Translations under genes and position numbers: made by a program
Part shown: positions 47,352 through 61,256 of the stretch, piece after piece
Numbering within the stretch: the first letter of the stretch is position 1
Layout: the number at the start of each line of letters is the position of its first letter
Source: Myoxocephalus aenaeus
Taxonomy: Eukaryota > Chordata > Actinopteri > Perciformes > Cottidae
Direction of reading: 5' to 3'
DNA: 64,000 nt
Assembly (NCBI GenBank): GCA_038501785.1
Contig: JBAMJR010000170.1
Coordinates: 5,552,001 to 5,616,000, forward strand
Notes under the pieces: generated by a model
What the model was told of the DNA's origin: nothing
Seen by the model: only the letters and a program-made list of their open reading frames with translations
Databases searched by the model: none

Positions 47352-48608
47352 ATTGCTAATTTTCTCCGCAGGTCAATACTGTGTGTGTTGGGGATTCAGC
47401 GTTTGCAGTTTCTAGATAAACACCCTGTTAGCAGGATTATCCCTGTTGTCCTAACAATGTAAACCTGGGATTAGGTCTAACTGTCCAGGGATATGTGTGT
47501 GCATGGTCAAGTGAGTTTATGTGTGTGTGTGTGTGTGTGTGTTTGTTTTCCTTCCTGTATATGTAAGGTTCCTTTAAGAGAATGTAAGGTCCCAGTAGCT
47601 CACTACACACACGTTTATGGAAGCAGTGTAATTCATGTGTGTGTTTAAGGTGTCAAAATGTGCAGCTTTACATTATGTATTTTATCTATGGTGTGGAAAC
47701 CTCTACTTGCCGTTGACACTGTAAGAAGGATTATAAGTAGCTTGTGGTTTTTATTGCAAACAAATAAACGTTATGTTAACATTAAGTGGGCCAATGTACC
47801 GAAATGCATTTAGTCTATCCTTGAGATCTAACAAAGTGCTTTTTCTTCCTCATAAAACAAAGCCAATTGAAAATGTGATGTTTTGAATATCTTATATCTT
47901 GTTAGCTAACAATCTTTTTCTACATTGCCTTTGGGGGTGCTTATTGGCACATTGCTGACACTAAGTGTCAATCAGTGGAATAGTGTGAAATCAGCAATGG
48001 GAATATTTATTGCATTGCTGCGCAAAAGCGGACTCACTCGAAAAGGAATGCTCCATAGCACTACAGGTGGTCAAAAAGCCCACAGGGTTTCCTTCGAGCG
48101 GCTTCGAGCCCAACAACCCTGCTACGCTGAAAATACACAAGGGGCTGTGTCATTTAGCCCTCTGAATCAGGATAACGGCTGAATCAACACAGGGGCCGAA
48201 TTGACATAAATGTGGAGTTGCCTTATTTCATGCATTGCTAAAGTCTGTCTGAACACGGCCTTTAGGCTTCCCTCACATACAATTGTGTTATGGAAGGCGT
48301 TTACAAAAAAAAATCTTAATCGGAAAGTTGTTTTGTTATGCTTTCCTTGTCACTATAGAAGCCACTTCTTTACACTATAATTTAGAGGTCATGACGAATA
48401 AGCCAAGCACCTTTCTTCGAGCTCTGGGAACCCAAAACTGCTAGTGAAAGGGCCGGAGGAGAGAGAGCTGAAAAGAAATTAAGGTGGGGAGGTGAGTACG
48501 GGGGTGGTTGAAAAGGCGGGGCGAGGGCTGTGGTGGCGATGAGGAGGTGAAAGGTGAAAGGTCAGCCCCCCTAGTGATATCTCCTGTGCCAGCGAGGCAG
48601 TCACGACC

Positions 48609-48625
48609 CGGTCAGTGGAGGTTCA
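48609..48625 (+). promoter_or_regulatory. DR5-like retinoid element (one mismatch)
   Basis: CGGTCA-GTGGA-GGTTCA has 5-bp spacing. The second half-site is perfect and the first departs only at base 1. It lies at the edge of a GC-rich stretch (48440-48650). Weak evidence alone. Confidence 0.25.
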
Positions 48626-51600
48626 GGTGTCAGAGAGAGACGACTGACTGACGAGACCTCTCCCGCTATCCGTCCCAGTTGGACCTTTCATCCTTCCTTC
48701 CCTCCCTCTCCCCGTCACTCCTCCGTGACCCATCTCTCCCTCCCTCCCTTCAACTGCTACCCTCTTCGCTCTCTTCACTCCATGTCTACCCACAGAACCC
48801 CCAACCATGTCATCCTCTCATCCTTCCCTCCTTCCTTTCCCCCCTCTCACCTTCTTTTTCACCCCTTAAGCTAAACATTACCACAGGGTTTCACTCAGCA
48901 GGCCGGGCTGACTGGGGCAGGTCTCTGTGGGGCTGCATGTCTTCAGTCCACTATCATATGCACACTCGGCTTACATGCACACTCACGGAGAAACATGTGC
49001 ACATTCTGCACATACAAGTATACACACAGGTTGTTGGCAGAAGTACATGTAGCCTACACTCTGCTGCCAATCATACAGGAACATTTAGAGGGACTTTTCA
49101 GTTTTTAAAGTTTTAATTTATGTGTAGTTGTTGCTAACATGCCTGTCAGTTATATAAACACGTTTTATCGCTGAGTTTACCATTCCTCCTTCCTTAGGAG
49201 GTCGGCTAAAACTGGATTGGTTTAAACCTGTGTAAGGTTCACTGACTTTTCCTTTTAAAATAGGTAAGTCGTGGTTTAAATTAACCTCAATCAGCAACAC
49301 AGGACCTGCAACATCAACTTACTGCAACATTACTTAAGTTATGTTAGTTTGGACTATATGTTTTGAAGTATCCAGAGAGCAATTGTTGAGTCACTGCTAT
49401 TGATTCCATTAACCTCCTCTGACTTATTATGGTCATGTTGTGCTGTGCTTTTATTTATTACAGCTTTAACATATATATAATTTCCATTTTGTGGTGCACC
49501 CATTAAATCAATATAATATGCCTTTTATCGTGGGTGGGTGGCATTATGGAATTGATACCTACCATTAAATTGGGAGGGATTGAGCGGTCCATTTCAACAT
49601 CAATGGCTATTTCCTAATTCAGCACACTGTATTACCATACACTGAAACAGTGTATCAGAGATACTATGTTAATATGTCAACCTACTTGACATACTTGACC
49701 ATCTCACCACTGATGGACAAACAAAATGTAGCCATTAGTTATTGAAATAGTAACTATGATGCCTATTGCTTGTTCCACACTGACAGAAACTATTAACTTA
49801 AAAGGAACCATCACCTTTTGATAAACCACAAAACCGAAGAAAATAGTACAAATGCTATATACATGTATACATTTCCTTTTGTGAAGCATAGATTTGTTCA
49901 ATCAGTAGTAGGTTTGTGATGGTGGTTGGCTGTATCCACTTCACCTTTTTACTGAAGTCAATAGACAGCACCTCTCATCAGTGCAGACAGGAACCAAAAC
50001 CAAAATATTAATGTAGATATGTTCAAACTGCTCTTTAATGTTAAAACCCACCGTCAGTTTCCCTGTGCCCCAAAACCACTTCCTGACCAATCACCAGACA
50101 AGAACATCTGTATTGAAAGATTCTGCAAAAAAAAATCTTGCTTTATACATTATTTTCAACATGGAAAATAAACTATGGTTAAGGCATGGCCAGGATTTTA
50201 CCAAGTATACCGCTAATCCAAGGTTAGGGAAATATCTTGGTTACGGTTTTTACAACAAAAGGTGACTTTAATTGTAACATGAATTATAGATGAAAATCAG
50301 ATTTCATATCATAATCCACCTGATCTCCACACCTTTACTCTGTCTTGCTACACGAAGGGCACACTACTTACTGAATTGGCAATGAACGTCAGACATAAAT
50401 CTTGTGTTTCAAAACTATGTAATATGAGCATAATTCCTAGTAATACTAGGCTGGGCCTTGGACAGCTCCTAGGACTTATTTATTACGGATGTCCATGCTC
50501 ACGTGTCTTAATATTCCTTTGAGGCATTATGTGGGTATTTAATTTGCTGAATAAGTCTGATGTATAATGTACCTGCAGCTCTATCAAAAGCTCAAATAAT
50601 TTGACATTTCTGATGGACTGATATGCAACATTTTGACACATTGTGCATAGTCAATCATGTATTTCAGCGAGTCTCATTAAAAATACATATATTGTTGTTC
50701 GTTTACTTTATTAAGAGCTCATGATAATGGGGTCTCAACATAAAGTACAGCTTTCTTATTGCAGTGTTGGAACAGCATTGTATAACCATTTCACGTTTGC
50801 AGAACGGACCCCACCCCGAAGGTATGGACGAGCTTCTCATCACTCTCTTACTGTCTCATCATCGTGTTGACTGGCTGGCATGCCTGAGGACACGAGAGAA
50901 CCAGACATAAGGCAGTAGCAGGTATGCACACACAGACATATACTTTGGCAGGTGCAGGCTGCACGAAGAGCTGCCAGTTGTTTCTTCTGTGTTGCTTTTC
51001 ATTAACTTGTCTAATACAATCAAAGACTGTCAGCAAGAGTGACAGAAGGAGAAAGAAAAGGAAGATAAGGAGGAGAGAGAGATTGCATTATTTTTTTTTC
51101 TCACAAATATGACTCTGTTCATGCAGCTGCATCTGAGTTGAAACTTCCTTTTTCTTTCTGATAACATTGTCGCTGGCCTTTTGTTGCTTCTTAAATGTCT
51201 TCAGGGCGTTTCACACACACACACACAGATGCATTACATACACACACGTACAGGTGATAAAATGTAGAGATAGAAGCACCAGTGCTCCAGGCAGAATACA
51301 TTCTAGACTGTCAACTCATCACATAGTAGGCCTTAATCTCCAGAAGTGCACACCTGCATGTTCCAAAATAGCATTAAAAGGCAAGTCTTACTGTTGAAAG
51401 CGACATCTTGCAGCATTGTAATCAGGACGTATAGTGAAATGCCACAGCTTAATGAAATAACGACAGAATGCATTCACCTCTCTGCATAAACCGATGGCTT
51501 ATTTCTTTGCTTTCGGGAGGCGCGTCACTCTGCTAAAGGTTAAAGGGAAGATATTCTAATCAGGGACTCTTTACAGAGCAGCAGCTCAATAAGGTCAACT

Positions 51601-52100
51601 GGTGTCACAACACCCAGGATGGAGGGAGGAATGTGTGTGTACAAGTGTGTGTATGTGTACTAGTGTGATGGTTAATTTGCAGTCCACTGTTTACCTTTCT
51701 GTGGCTCATGCAATATTTCTTGTTCTCTCTTTGGTCTTTTGTTACCTTTCCGTGATAACACTGTCACTGCACCCTTCTCAGAAACACATACACATAAACT
51801 GAGTCAAATGTAAAGCGCTTGTGTCTGACGGGGTGATCCGCCGGCCAATCGGCTATATTGATTATTGAGCCACGGGAGGTTGGTGGAGCGGCAGCAGTAA
51901 TTAGGGCTTTTTGGTGTGGATTAGCCAAGAGAAAAGGTCACCCACTCAACAGCAGTGGCAGGAACACAGGCTGGGACAGGGAGGGGTGGACGGGCGAAGG
52001 GGACTGTCCCCAAACGTGTTGACCATGATTGGCAGGGCCAGACTCTATGCATGTAACGTATGTAAGCGCATGCATGAATTGAGTGACAAAGGATTGTTCC

Positions 52101-52240
52101 AATTAATCAGAATCTGCTTTATTGGTCATGTGTGTGTACACATACATGGACATTGACTCCGGTTACATATTGCTCTCGTCGTACACTAAAACAACAAGAT
52201 ACATATAAAAAAGACATTAAAGACAAAAGAGTAGAAGACA
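52101..52240 (+). mobile_element. Dispersed teleost repeat fragment
   Basis: The string CAGAATCTGCTTTATTGG, then TGTGTACACATACATGGA, GACTCCGGTTACA and TTGCTCTCGTCGTACA, matches from memory a very common interspersed repeat tail in fish genomes. It has no coding capacity. The family cannot be fixed without a repeat library. Confidence 0.45.
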
Positions 52241-53582
52241 GAAACTAAGCATCACAATTAATATTCAACTAGTATTTAACAACAATGTGTTTTTTTTTTA
52301 TATTTGTTGTGTCCATCATTTATTATTGGTTATAACACTGTATGCATCAAAGTAGTTGCTGAGATCTGACAGGGCACAAAATGTGATCGTTCAGACAGGT
52401 TGTAGACAAGCCAGTGGTTTAGAGATATCACAACCACTTAACTCGCAGGAAAAAAACACAGTGAGATCACCTATAATGGCAGTAACAATATTCATTTGTT
52501 AGGTATGATAAAGGTAAACCATGAGGTTGGTCAATATTGATATTTGTGAAGCTCCATGTAAAGAGTTTTCCCTGTTTGGAATTAAAGGTTTAATCCATTG
52601 TCTGACTTCTTTTTAGAAAGGCTGCCACCTTCACCCAATCTTAGCAATCTTAATAATTACAGTGTTATGATAACCTGTAGAACCGATTGCCAAACCAACA
52701 GAAATACGATCCAAGTTATGAAAAAAACGCTGTTGCTGAAAAAGAACATTATTTACTGTAAGTCCTCTCCCCCTCCCTCCCTCCCTGCAGGTTGACTTCT
52801 CAGTGGTATGGCAGGTCTGAGTGTATCTCAAAGGGTCACGACCCTCCGAGTCTGTGACCTGGACAAACAGGACTGAGGAGCTGCAACAGGACATGGAATG
52901 TCCCTTTTGTTTTGTTTCACTTTTTTGTAAAAAAAAAAAAAGGTGGAAAATTCCTCCCTCTGCAGCAAAAGAAAACATTTTCTTGACAATGAATGAGGCA
53001 GAGTTTACATAAGTAACGCTATGTGACTTTCAACAAAAAAAATATAGAAGCTCCGGCAGTGCTGTGTTGTAACTGAGGATGCAGAATACTTGATTTTTCC
53101 TTTGTGATTGTCATCTTCTGAGCAACTCAAATTTTGATTTATTTTAAGAGCAGCCTTTTTTCTTTGTGAACATATTTTTGGCGTTAGACAGCCACTTGTC
53201 TGCATTATCAGTATGTCCAATATTATATATGTTCTATGCGCCTGATACCATGTGGAACCAATTGTTTCTTAATAATAATAAAAAAAAGCCAATGTGAATG
53301 ATTAAGAAGGCGTCTGCTTGCCTGCATTTACTGGGTGTCAGCTCCCCTTCTTCTGTTCCAGAGCAGCTCAGTGTGAAGCAGCAGCAGCTGTGGCAGATTG
53401 TTGGAGCACTGGATTTTTGCAAAGCTGCAGCACTCCCAGTGGTGGAAACGTAGAAGAACTGCTACATTTCTGCAAAACCAACCAGACAGGATGAGTCAAG
53501 TGCTGATTGAGAGAGCTTGTGTGCATGAGTACGGCTTTGTTTTTGTGTGTGCTGTGTTTTTGCAGTATAGCAGTGACACAAA

Positions 53583-53586
<4 letters not shown>

Positions 53587-53657
<71 letters not shown>
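53587..53657 (+). repeat. (TG)n microsatellite
   Basis: About 35 uninterrupted units. Confidence 0.93.
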
Positions 53658-53661
<4 letters not shown>

Positions 53662-54589
53662 GCATCACTGGAGAAGGCTATCTGTATCACTGTGGGTTCA
53701 CTTGCACATCCGGGCTTTCTGTCTATGCAGTGTGCATGATTTGTAAATGTCAGTGGAAATGGCATGCCAACAGAAGTTCTAAAGAAGTGTTGTGTTGTGT
53801 GACAATAAAGGACAAACATAACTGAGAGGCAAGTCGGAAACACGGGGCCAAACAAACCTTGAATCTTCCAAAACAGACTGCCTTTGCCTTACAGATTAGA
53901 CAGTGAATGTGCTAGATCTGGATCTGACGGTAACATTTGAGACAGGAAAACTCTATAAAATGTTTATAGCGACGAGTAAACATGTTTAGGATTGTCCGGG
54001 GATTAGCAATTTGATGCATTATGTAACTAAAGGTGCCCGATTACCTGATTTTGAATCTACAAAAATCAACAAAGTATCACTCAGCAAACTGGTGTTGATG
54101 AAGACTTTGTTGAGATTTCATTTATTCTCCATGACAAAGGTATGCAGCCTTGATCTTGTCTAATTGGGTCTTTGCCGAGAATCTGTTGTCATGGTGCCCT
54201 GCTCATACAAAGCATATAAACAGTATACAGAATATGATGCATTACAGTGGCAGGATAGGCAGGGCAGTTAGGGTCTATCCGGACACAGCTCCTGCATCAC
54301 AGAGTTCACTAAAGGGTCAAAAGTGTCACCACATACATCACAGCTGTAGCAGAACGGCACACATGGTTGCCATGGTGATCTGCCATTTTTGGTGGGTGGG
54401 TGCCGAGATACGAGAAAGGACAAAAAGGATTGTGTGCACGGTCTTAGGTCGGTTTCAGTGTGTTTGTATGTAAAGAGAGTGTGTTTATTTGGTCAGGCGT
54501 ATTTCGGTTACTCCTAGAGAAACACACGTGTATACCTTCTTTGTTCGGTCCGACTATCTGTGGTCTCAGCTGTACTCATCAGGAACGCT

Positions 54590-54960
54590 GTGCAACAATA
54601 GCTAAGGTGCCCGCGGAGGGAGTTTCACAGCGTGATAAAACTGGCAAAATGAGGGTGTCAGAAGCTCCATTGAACATAATCAGGCTGTGGTGGATGGGCT
54701 CGGCTGTTGGGTTTGGGACCATAAGTCTGGCGATTAAACATGCATGGGGAGAATCCTTCATCACAGGGCGAAACAAAGCCGCCCTGCCCGTCCCACGTGT
54801 TCCAGCAACGCCATGGAAAAAGCCTGTTTCCCTGGCAACCAAACTGGCTCTCTTTGTCACAGGAATGGGGAAGGAGGAGGAGGAGGGAGGAGGGGGAGTT
54901 GAGTGGAGGCATGACACTCCACCCTGACCTCCACCTGACCTCTATAGGTGAACATGTCGG
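54590..54960. promoter_or_regulatory. Candidate long-range enhancer containing a perfect DR5
   Basis: Balanced, non-repetitive sequence with homeodomain-type motifs (AACATAATCAGG, GGCGATTAAACATGCATGGGG) and a reverse-oriented DR5 RARE at 54925-54941, after a GGAGGAGG purine stretch. The 155-codon open frame running through it has no family resemblance. I infer regulatory rather than coding function. Confidence 0.35.
54925..54941 (-). promoter_or_regulatory. Perfect consensus DR5 retinoic-acid response element
   Basis: The minus strand reads AGGTCA-GGTGG-AGGTCA, two identical ideal half-sites with 5-bp spacing, the strongest class of RAR-RXR site. It lies 23.4 kb downstream of hoxa1a. In mammals retinoid-responsive enhancers lie in the gene-poor stretch 3' of HOXA1, so the position is meaningful. 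Occupancy is inferred only. Confidence 0.6.
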
Positions 54961-56526
54961 ACTGGTTTCCTGCTTTTCTGGAAGAGAACACTCGGATTGG
55001 TCATTTTTTTCGGCCAAACAAAGACACGTTATGTCACCTGAGTTAAAAAATAAATAATCTCCAACTAAATTGATCTCTTTTTAAGACACTTGTAATGCTT
55101 CTGTTCATACAGTGACGAGAACAAGCAAATGTTCCAGGACAAGCAGGAGAAAGGACGTACACACGGCCTGTCATTACTCCATGCTGACAGACAATGATGC
55201 CTAAATGCTTTCCGAAAAGCAGACATGTTTTCTTCTGCTGCCCCCAGTGGTGCATTGCACGGCCAGTGAAGGTGAAATGGGGAGAAGCAGAAAAAGGGCT
55301 GAGTGAAAGAGAAATGACTCAAGGCAAGGAAATGGAGGATGCAGTTCAGAGAGCGTGGTGGAGAATAAGACAATAGCTTGTTAATACAGACGGCCAGAAA
55401 AAGAGAGGAAGAGAGACAAAGTGAGCTTTTATGTCGACCCGCGGCTGCTCCCACAGCAAAGGCTGGTACTCTAGCTGTAATGTTAACCTAGTGTTTCCCT
55501 AATGGGCTTAATGACATATGGAGCACAGATTGCAGCAGGAGCCGGCTTACTTTGAAACCACTGTCGCCTCCCTCAGGGCTTCGTGAGCACTACATTGTGA
55601 AGACGTGGTGACTGAGCACACATGTTATGTCTGGTGAACCTTAATGGTTATCAAATGATCATTTAAACTATCTTTTCAAGACCTGAAACAGCTTCACATC
55701 TGATGGGAAGCGGCTCTAAACAGGTGTATTACTTTCTTTTTCAATTCCCAAAACATCCGTTCCCAACCATCATTATCTAAGACGCCACACAATGATATGC
55801 CTCCTTTCGTAATTTCTCGCCACTGGTCCGTATGACATCTCCCTAAGCATCTCCCCGCGCCATATCACCCGCCATTTTGTTTCAATTTGTTCCCATCACC
55901 GATATCTCTTCCTCCTCTCAGCTCCTTTAGTCTGTCCACATCTCACTTGTCGTCTGGCAGTCATCTTCTCGTGGACTGTTACTGATGATATCGGATTGCT
56001 GTTGGCTTTAAGCTGCTGGAAAGTCGAGCTAATGGGCTTTCAAATGCTTTACTGTGAATGCAACCTGCCAAGAGGGGAGAGATAGGATCAGATTTGATTA
56101 GGGGGAGACAGTGGCAGAATAAACCGTATTTTAAAAAAAAAGGGAATATTGTTTGTTTGTTTTTCTGCATGTGTATGTGTGTCTGAAAGGAAGAAAAAGA
56201 GAAACTTCATAAAGTATATAGCCAAATTTACTGCTTTGCACCGGCCTTATTAGATGCCCTTGGATCAGCCTTATTTCTTCTCGTGTTTTAATCGCTGCTC
56301 CCACTCTCCTCTCCCCTTTCTCTTCAGTTTGCCTTATTCCATATGCATCCCACCCCAGCAGAGCAGAGTAACACTGCCTCTTTTGGCTGGATGCGGTAAA
56401 TGTGTTCCTCTCTGGCAGATGAATGATGTCAAACAGACATATTTATATTCATTTAGGACTGAGGAGGAGGAGAACCCATCTGTAACGGATGTGATAGAAA
56501 CCGCTACGTGTGAGTGTGCGTGCACT

Positions 56527-56529
<3 letters not shown>

Positions 56530-56561
<32 letters not shown>

Positions 56562-56642
56562 GCACACGCGTGTTTGAGCATATGTTCCAAGGTATCCATC
56601 GTTTGTGATGAATGAATCCTGCTTTTGTGCGAGTTGATACCG

Positions 56643-56720
<78 letters not shown>
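56530..56720 (+). repeat. Two (TG)n arrays 85 bp apart
   Basis: TG arrays at about 56530-56559 and 56646-56720, separated by unique sequence. The His-Thr frames on the other strand are artefacts. Confidence 0.9.
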
Positions 56721-56721
<1 letters not shown>

Positions 56722-57260
56722 ATGCAAGCGAGGTCATTCCCCGGTCACTCGTTCAGGCTGTGTGATGAATGAAGAGGAGAGATGCCTGCAAAGCCGGAGA
56801 GATTTGGGAGAAACATTGTTCCACAGGGTTAAAAATGGTCTCATGTTGTGCCAGAGGCTGAGGGAATGTTACTAAAAAAAAAGTAAGACTGCAACTTAAG
56901 TGGATGTTCATCAACTCCGATGTTTAATATCAAGCTCGGCAAAGTAATATACTCATAAAATATTAACATTAGCCATTTGATTGTGCAGATTTGCTCAGTG
57001 AGAGATTTTGCAAGTAAACAATGTATTCAAAATGTGCTCCCTCTCTATGTCCATTTCTTCTTTCCTACAGGAGAAGTGAAGTGGAAGTAGCTGTGTTTGG
57101 TTTGGAAGGCAGGCCGGTGGGGTCAAAGACATTTGACTCAACCAGGAAATATCAGGTTGCAGTAGACAGGAAGTCAGTGGACCAAACAGGAAGGACTTTA
57201 CGCAGAGGAGGCTACTGAAAGCCAGCAGCATTCACTGCCATCAGTGTCTGTCAGCGCAGG

Positions 57261-57360
<100 letters not shown>

Positions 57361-58279
57361 AAGTATAGTTGTATCTATTTTCTGTCGTAAATATCTATAT
57401 CTTGATGGGGATTTTTGACTCAATAACTCTTACTTCCTGGATTTTGTCATTTGTTCCCCATCAATATGAAGAAAAAAAATCTAAATCACCTTTTAATAAA
57501 TCAAAATATTCAGAAACTTATGTAACTAATGCAAGGTGTGCAACACTGTAATCATTTGTCTGGCTGAAGGCTTGATAGAGGTCAGCTCAGATCTAAGGAA
57601 CTGCTGAGGATGATTTGTGTGTGCGTACATCCAAGTGTGTCTGAGAATATGTGCTTGGGACAATGTGGTCAGGCAGAAGTGCATTGTGGGATCGATGTCC
57701 ACACCTCGTCCTAAATTATTCATCCTGTCAGCTGGCCTGTCCACCATCGCCGTGGAAATCGCTGACCAAGAGCTTTACCCCCATCCCTACGGATTCACCT
57801 CTTCATCCCCTGCTCGGCCCTCACTTCCTCTTCTCTCTCTCTCTCATTATTTCTTCCCTGATTCATTCATTTACAGCCTCTCTCCCCTCACTCCAACTTT
57901 CAGCCTGCCTTACTTCTCCAATCTTTTCATCTGTCGTTCTTCTACTCCCATTATTCAGTATATCCGTCTTCCTCATTAGTCCTGAACTCCCACCGACTCA
58001 CTTTCTATTTCTTTCTCCTCCTGTCTTTCCCCATGCTGACATTCTCTCCCCTGCTCCACCCGTGTTGCTGACTAAGATTATAATGTGTTGGCTTTGTAGG
58101 ATGTTTATGTTTGTGTCTTTGAAGTCTGCCCCAGTGGCCTCCTGGAAGACAGCCATAATCCCAGTGAGCCGCCAGAGGTTGTTCAGCGTGCCGAGTGCGT
58201 GTATCCATACCTCATACATGTGTGAATGCATGTGTGCACATGATCAACTCTGAGTGCAGTGTGTATGTGCGCAGGCGTG

Positions 58280-58420
58280 CGAGTGCGAGTCAGTAATTGT
58301 GACATGGCTCATACATCATGGCCAGAGCCCGTTTGATTACAAGCGGAGGGGCCTGGTGATTAATCGTCGGATTCAGCTTCCTGGCCCGAGTTGTGACACC
58401 CGGTCACAGAGCATCTGTAC
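58280..58420. promoter_or_regulatory. Candidate conserved noncoding island
   Basis: Unique, balanced sequence between pyrimidine-rich and CA-rich stretches, with CCCGTTTGATTACAAGCGG, CTGGTGATTAATCGTCGG and a CGAGTTGTGACACCCGGTCAC patch. Homeodomain-type cores (GATTA, ATTAATC) are dense. No coding frame is supported. Confidence 0.25.
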
Positions 58421-58480
58421 TGACACACCCCTCTAGCCCCACTGCCCTGCTCCAGCATACCCCCAAACCGCCGACACCCC

Positions 58481-58483
<3 letters not shown>

Positions 58484-58528
<45 letters not shown>
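58484..58528 (+). repeat. (CA)n microsatellite
   Basis: About 22 units within a pyrimidine-rich stretch (57780-58940) that looks low-complexity overall. Confidence 0.9.
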
Positions 58529-58530
<2 letters not shown>

Positions 58531-59030
58531 TACCCCCTGCCTTCCCCTCACGTCCTACCTTCTGCCCTCCTCTCACACACCTAACAACACACACCGTACC
58601 TTTTCCTTTTCGCTTCCTCTCCAGTCCTTTGTACTCCTCTTCCTCCTGTTTTATCTCATCCCGACCCCGCACTCTATTCCCTCAACTCAAGCACCACCGT
58701 ATATCTTGCCTTTACCACTTTGCACTCCCCACCTCTGCACTCCTTCATCTTTCTCCTCTCCCCTAACCTTTTCTTTTCAAGTTATTCTGTGCAACCCGCA
58801 GCTTCATATTAACCAAAGCCTCACTGTTTCGATCTTATCACCTTTAGCCTTGCTGTTTCTTTTCTCTTTTCCCACAAGCTATGACCCCTCCACTCCCTCT
58901 TTCATACATACCAGCCACACTAACTCTTTCTCCTAATCTGATTCTGCTCTTCCCGAAATGTATCTTAACCCCCTCATGCACACACACAGAATCACACATG
59001 CAGTAAATACATCATAGCAAGTGAATCTAC

Positions 59031-59031
<1 letters not shown>

Positions 59032-59083
<52 letters not shown>
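59032..59083 (+). repeat. (CA)n microsatellite
   Basis: About 26 uninterrupted units. Confidence 0.92.
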
Positions 59084-59086
<3 letters not shown>

Positions 59087-60311
59087 AAAAGCCTCTTATG
59101 TAATACGGTTCCAGTATCTTAAAGGATCTTTAGCCCTCTCCACCTGCCAGTAGAGTTCATGTGATTCAGGTCCCTGAGGTCCAAAGCAACCCTTAATCCT
59201 AGAAGCAAGCAACCTTGAGGCCAAGCAACATGCCCGTTTGTGCCATGTATATGGTACCATCAACTAAAATACCAGGAATTGTATTTGTGAACATGTTGTT
59301 GTTGTTGTTTTCAACCATGATATATCTTTAGTTTGCTGCACATCATGAAGTTATGTATTTTTAAATGAATTTTTGCATGCTGTTATTGTTAGAGCAAAAC
59401 TGGAAAAAGTTATACATATGAATAATAATAATAATAAGCATCAGAATATTGGCAAACAATAATTTAAAGGATCAGCCGCATTCTTTATCTTTCTTATTAT
59501 AAACAAATGTCATGAAAAGACCCACAGCCACAATTTGGAATGGACAAGCCTGTCAGTGACTCTCACCACCAAGTTTATTTGTAACATTGGAAAACGTAAA
59601 TCCTTAGATATTCGTCACAAATATATTGATAAGTTTAGAATAATAATTTAAAAAAAATGCTGGGCACTGCGGTTTTTAGCAAACAGGAGTTAGTAGTGTA
59701 TTTTTCTTGGGGACTATTTCCACCCGTAAATGAATACATATTGGCTATTAGCTCATTATTTATGTTGCTATGAATAGAAAAGACTCAAAATAAACTAAAG
59801 TCCCCATGTTTATCTTAAGCAGGTGATGAACTGTAATGAGATTTATAGCAGGGAGGAATATTCTATATCAGGCTTTAGCTACACAGATGGTACTTGTTAG
59901 CAAGATCAATTTAATGTGGATTTTGGTGTTTTCATATAAAGAATAATGCATATATAAAATAGATTCACACCCCTTCAACACAGGACAGATTGAGCAATGT
60001 GATACTTTGAAGGAAGTTAAGGAAAAAGAGTGTGAGGAAGCGGGAGATGCAGGATAGGAGTCAATGAGAAACAAAGGAAGAGAATCTGTGAGTGTGAGCA
60101 AGCAAGCTAGTGAGAAGCAGAGACAGTTTGTGTGTGAGAGTGTGTGTGTGTGTGTGCATGAATGTGTGTGTGCGCGTTCCCCTGGCTCTCACCTCCATGC
60201 GGTATCAGGATGAGGGATGGTCCTGCCAGCGATCAGCCCAGGCCTGGACTCAAGCTCTGCACAAGGATTCCCTGCTGAAACCATTAGTCTGGGCATTAAA
60301 CACCATTAGAG

Positions 60312-60376
<65 letters not shown>
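60312..60376 (+). repeat. (GC)n(CA)n microsatellite
   Basis: A short GCGCGCGC run leads into about 28 CA units. Alternating purine-pyrimidine sequence of both kinds favours Z-DNA. A balanced-composition island (60170-60310) ends at it. Confidence 0.9.
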
Positions 60377-60377
<1 letters not shown>

Positions 60378-60708
60378 ATTAGACCAGCGAGTGGAGGAGA
60401 GTGACTGCCAGAAGGATTGGTTGTAGCTGAAGGTAAAAGAGCAAGAGAGAGAAAGAAAGAAAAAAGAACAATGAAGAAAAGAAGGTGCGGCGATATTTAG
60501 ATGAGGGTGGAAGGGCGTTGAAAATCCACTGTTCCTTTAACGTCTCTATTTGCCTGTTCTAATGCATAATTAATTAACGACAAGTAGCCTATAAGAAATT
60601 AATTTCCTGGATGTCAGTTTTTAGGCTTACCTCATCTTTCCCCCACACTGCACATGGATGCTTTTCTCATGTCTTATTATTAAGTCTGTATGTGCATGTA
60701 TTACCTGT

Positions 60709-60712
<4 letters not shown>

Positions 60713-60798
<86 letters not shown>
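60713..60798 (+). repeat. (TG)n microsatellite
   Basis: About 42 uninterrupted units. Confidence 0.93.
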
Positions 60799-60799
<1 letters not shown>

Positions 60800-61211
60800 C
60801 TCATGTTGCACGCTGGAGCGAGCGTCTCCCCGGCGATCCAGGTGTAATTGGGTTAGTGACAACCAGGACAATGTGACACCTGCAGGTCTCAGCTGTGCCT
60901 CTCCCAGCTGAACTGGCCTGGAGTCAGCTGGAGCTCTGTCATCTGGAGTGGCCTCAGCTGAAATGTCCATTCTGGGACTGATCCAGGGTTAGAGGCTCCA
61001 CTGCACACAACACAAATATCAGTGTATATGCTTACCTTTTGTCTTTTAGCTGGACAGAAGCAACAATAAAAAGGAAAAAAGAAAGATACTATGTGACATC
61101 CATCTTAAACAGTATTCAAAGCTGCAGGCATGAGAGCAGCTTCTTTTCACACTCACTCTGACGCACATATAAATAATAAAGTGGAGCAACATGAAAACTG
61201 TAAAAGATAAA

Positions 61212-61212
<1 letters not shown>

Positions 61213-61253
<41 letters not shown>
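61213..61253 (+). repeat. (TA)n microsatellite
   Basis: About 20 units, followed by two copies of ATCTGATCTGTAACA within 61258-61290. Confidence 0.9.

Positions 61254-61256
<3 letters not shown>

Noticed and set aside
54460..54927. 155-codon open frame on the + strand
   Set aside because: No recognisable domain, low-complexity Glu/Gly end, and the same segment is open on the other strand; it more likely covers a regulatory block.
57651..58253. 200-codon open frame on the + strand
   Set aside because: It runs through pyrimidine-rich low-complexity DNA and encodes Ser/Leu/Pro-rich sequence without family resemblance.
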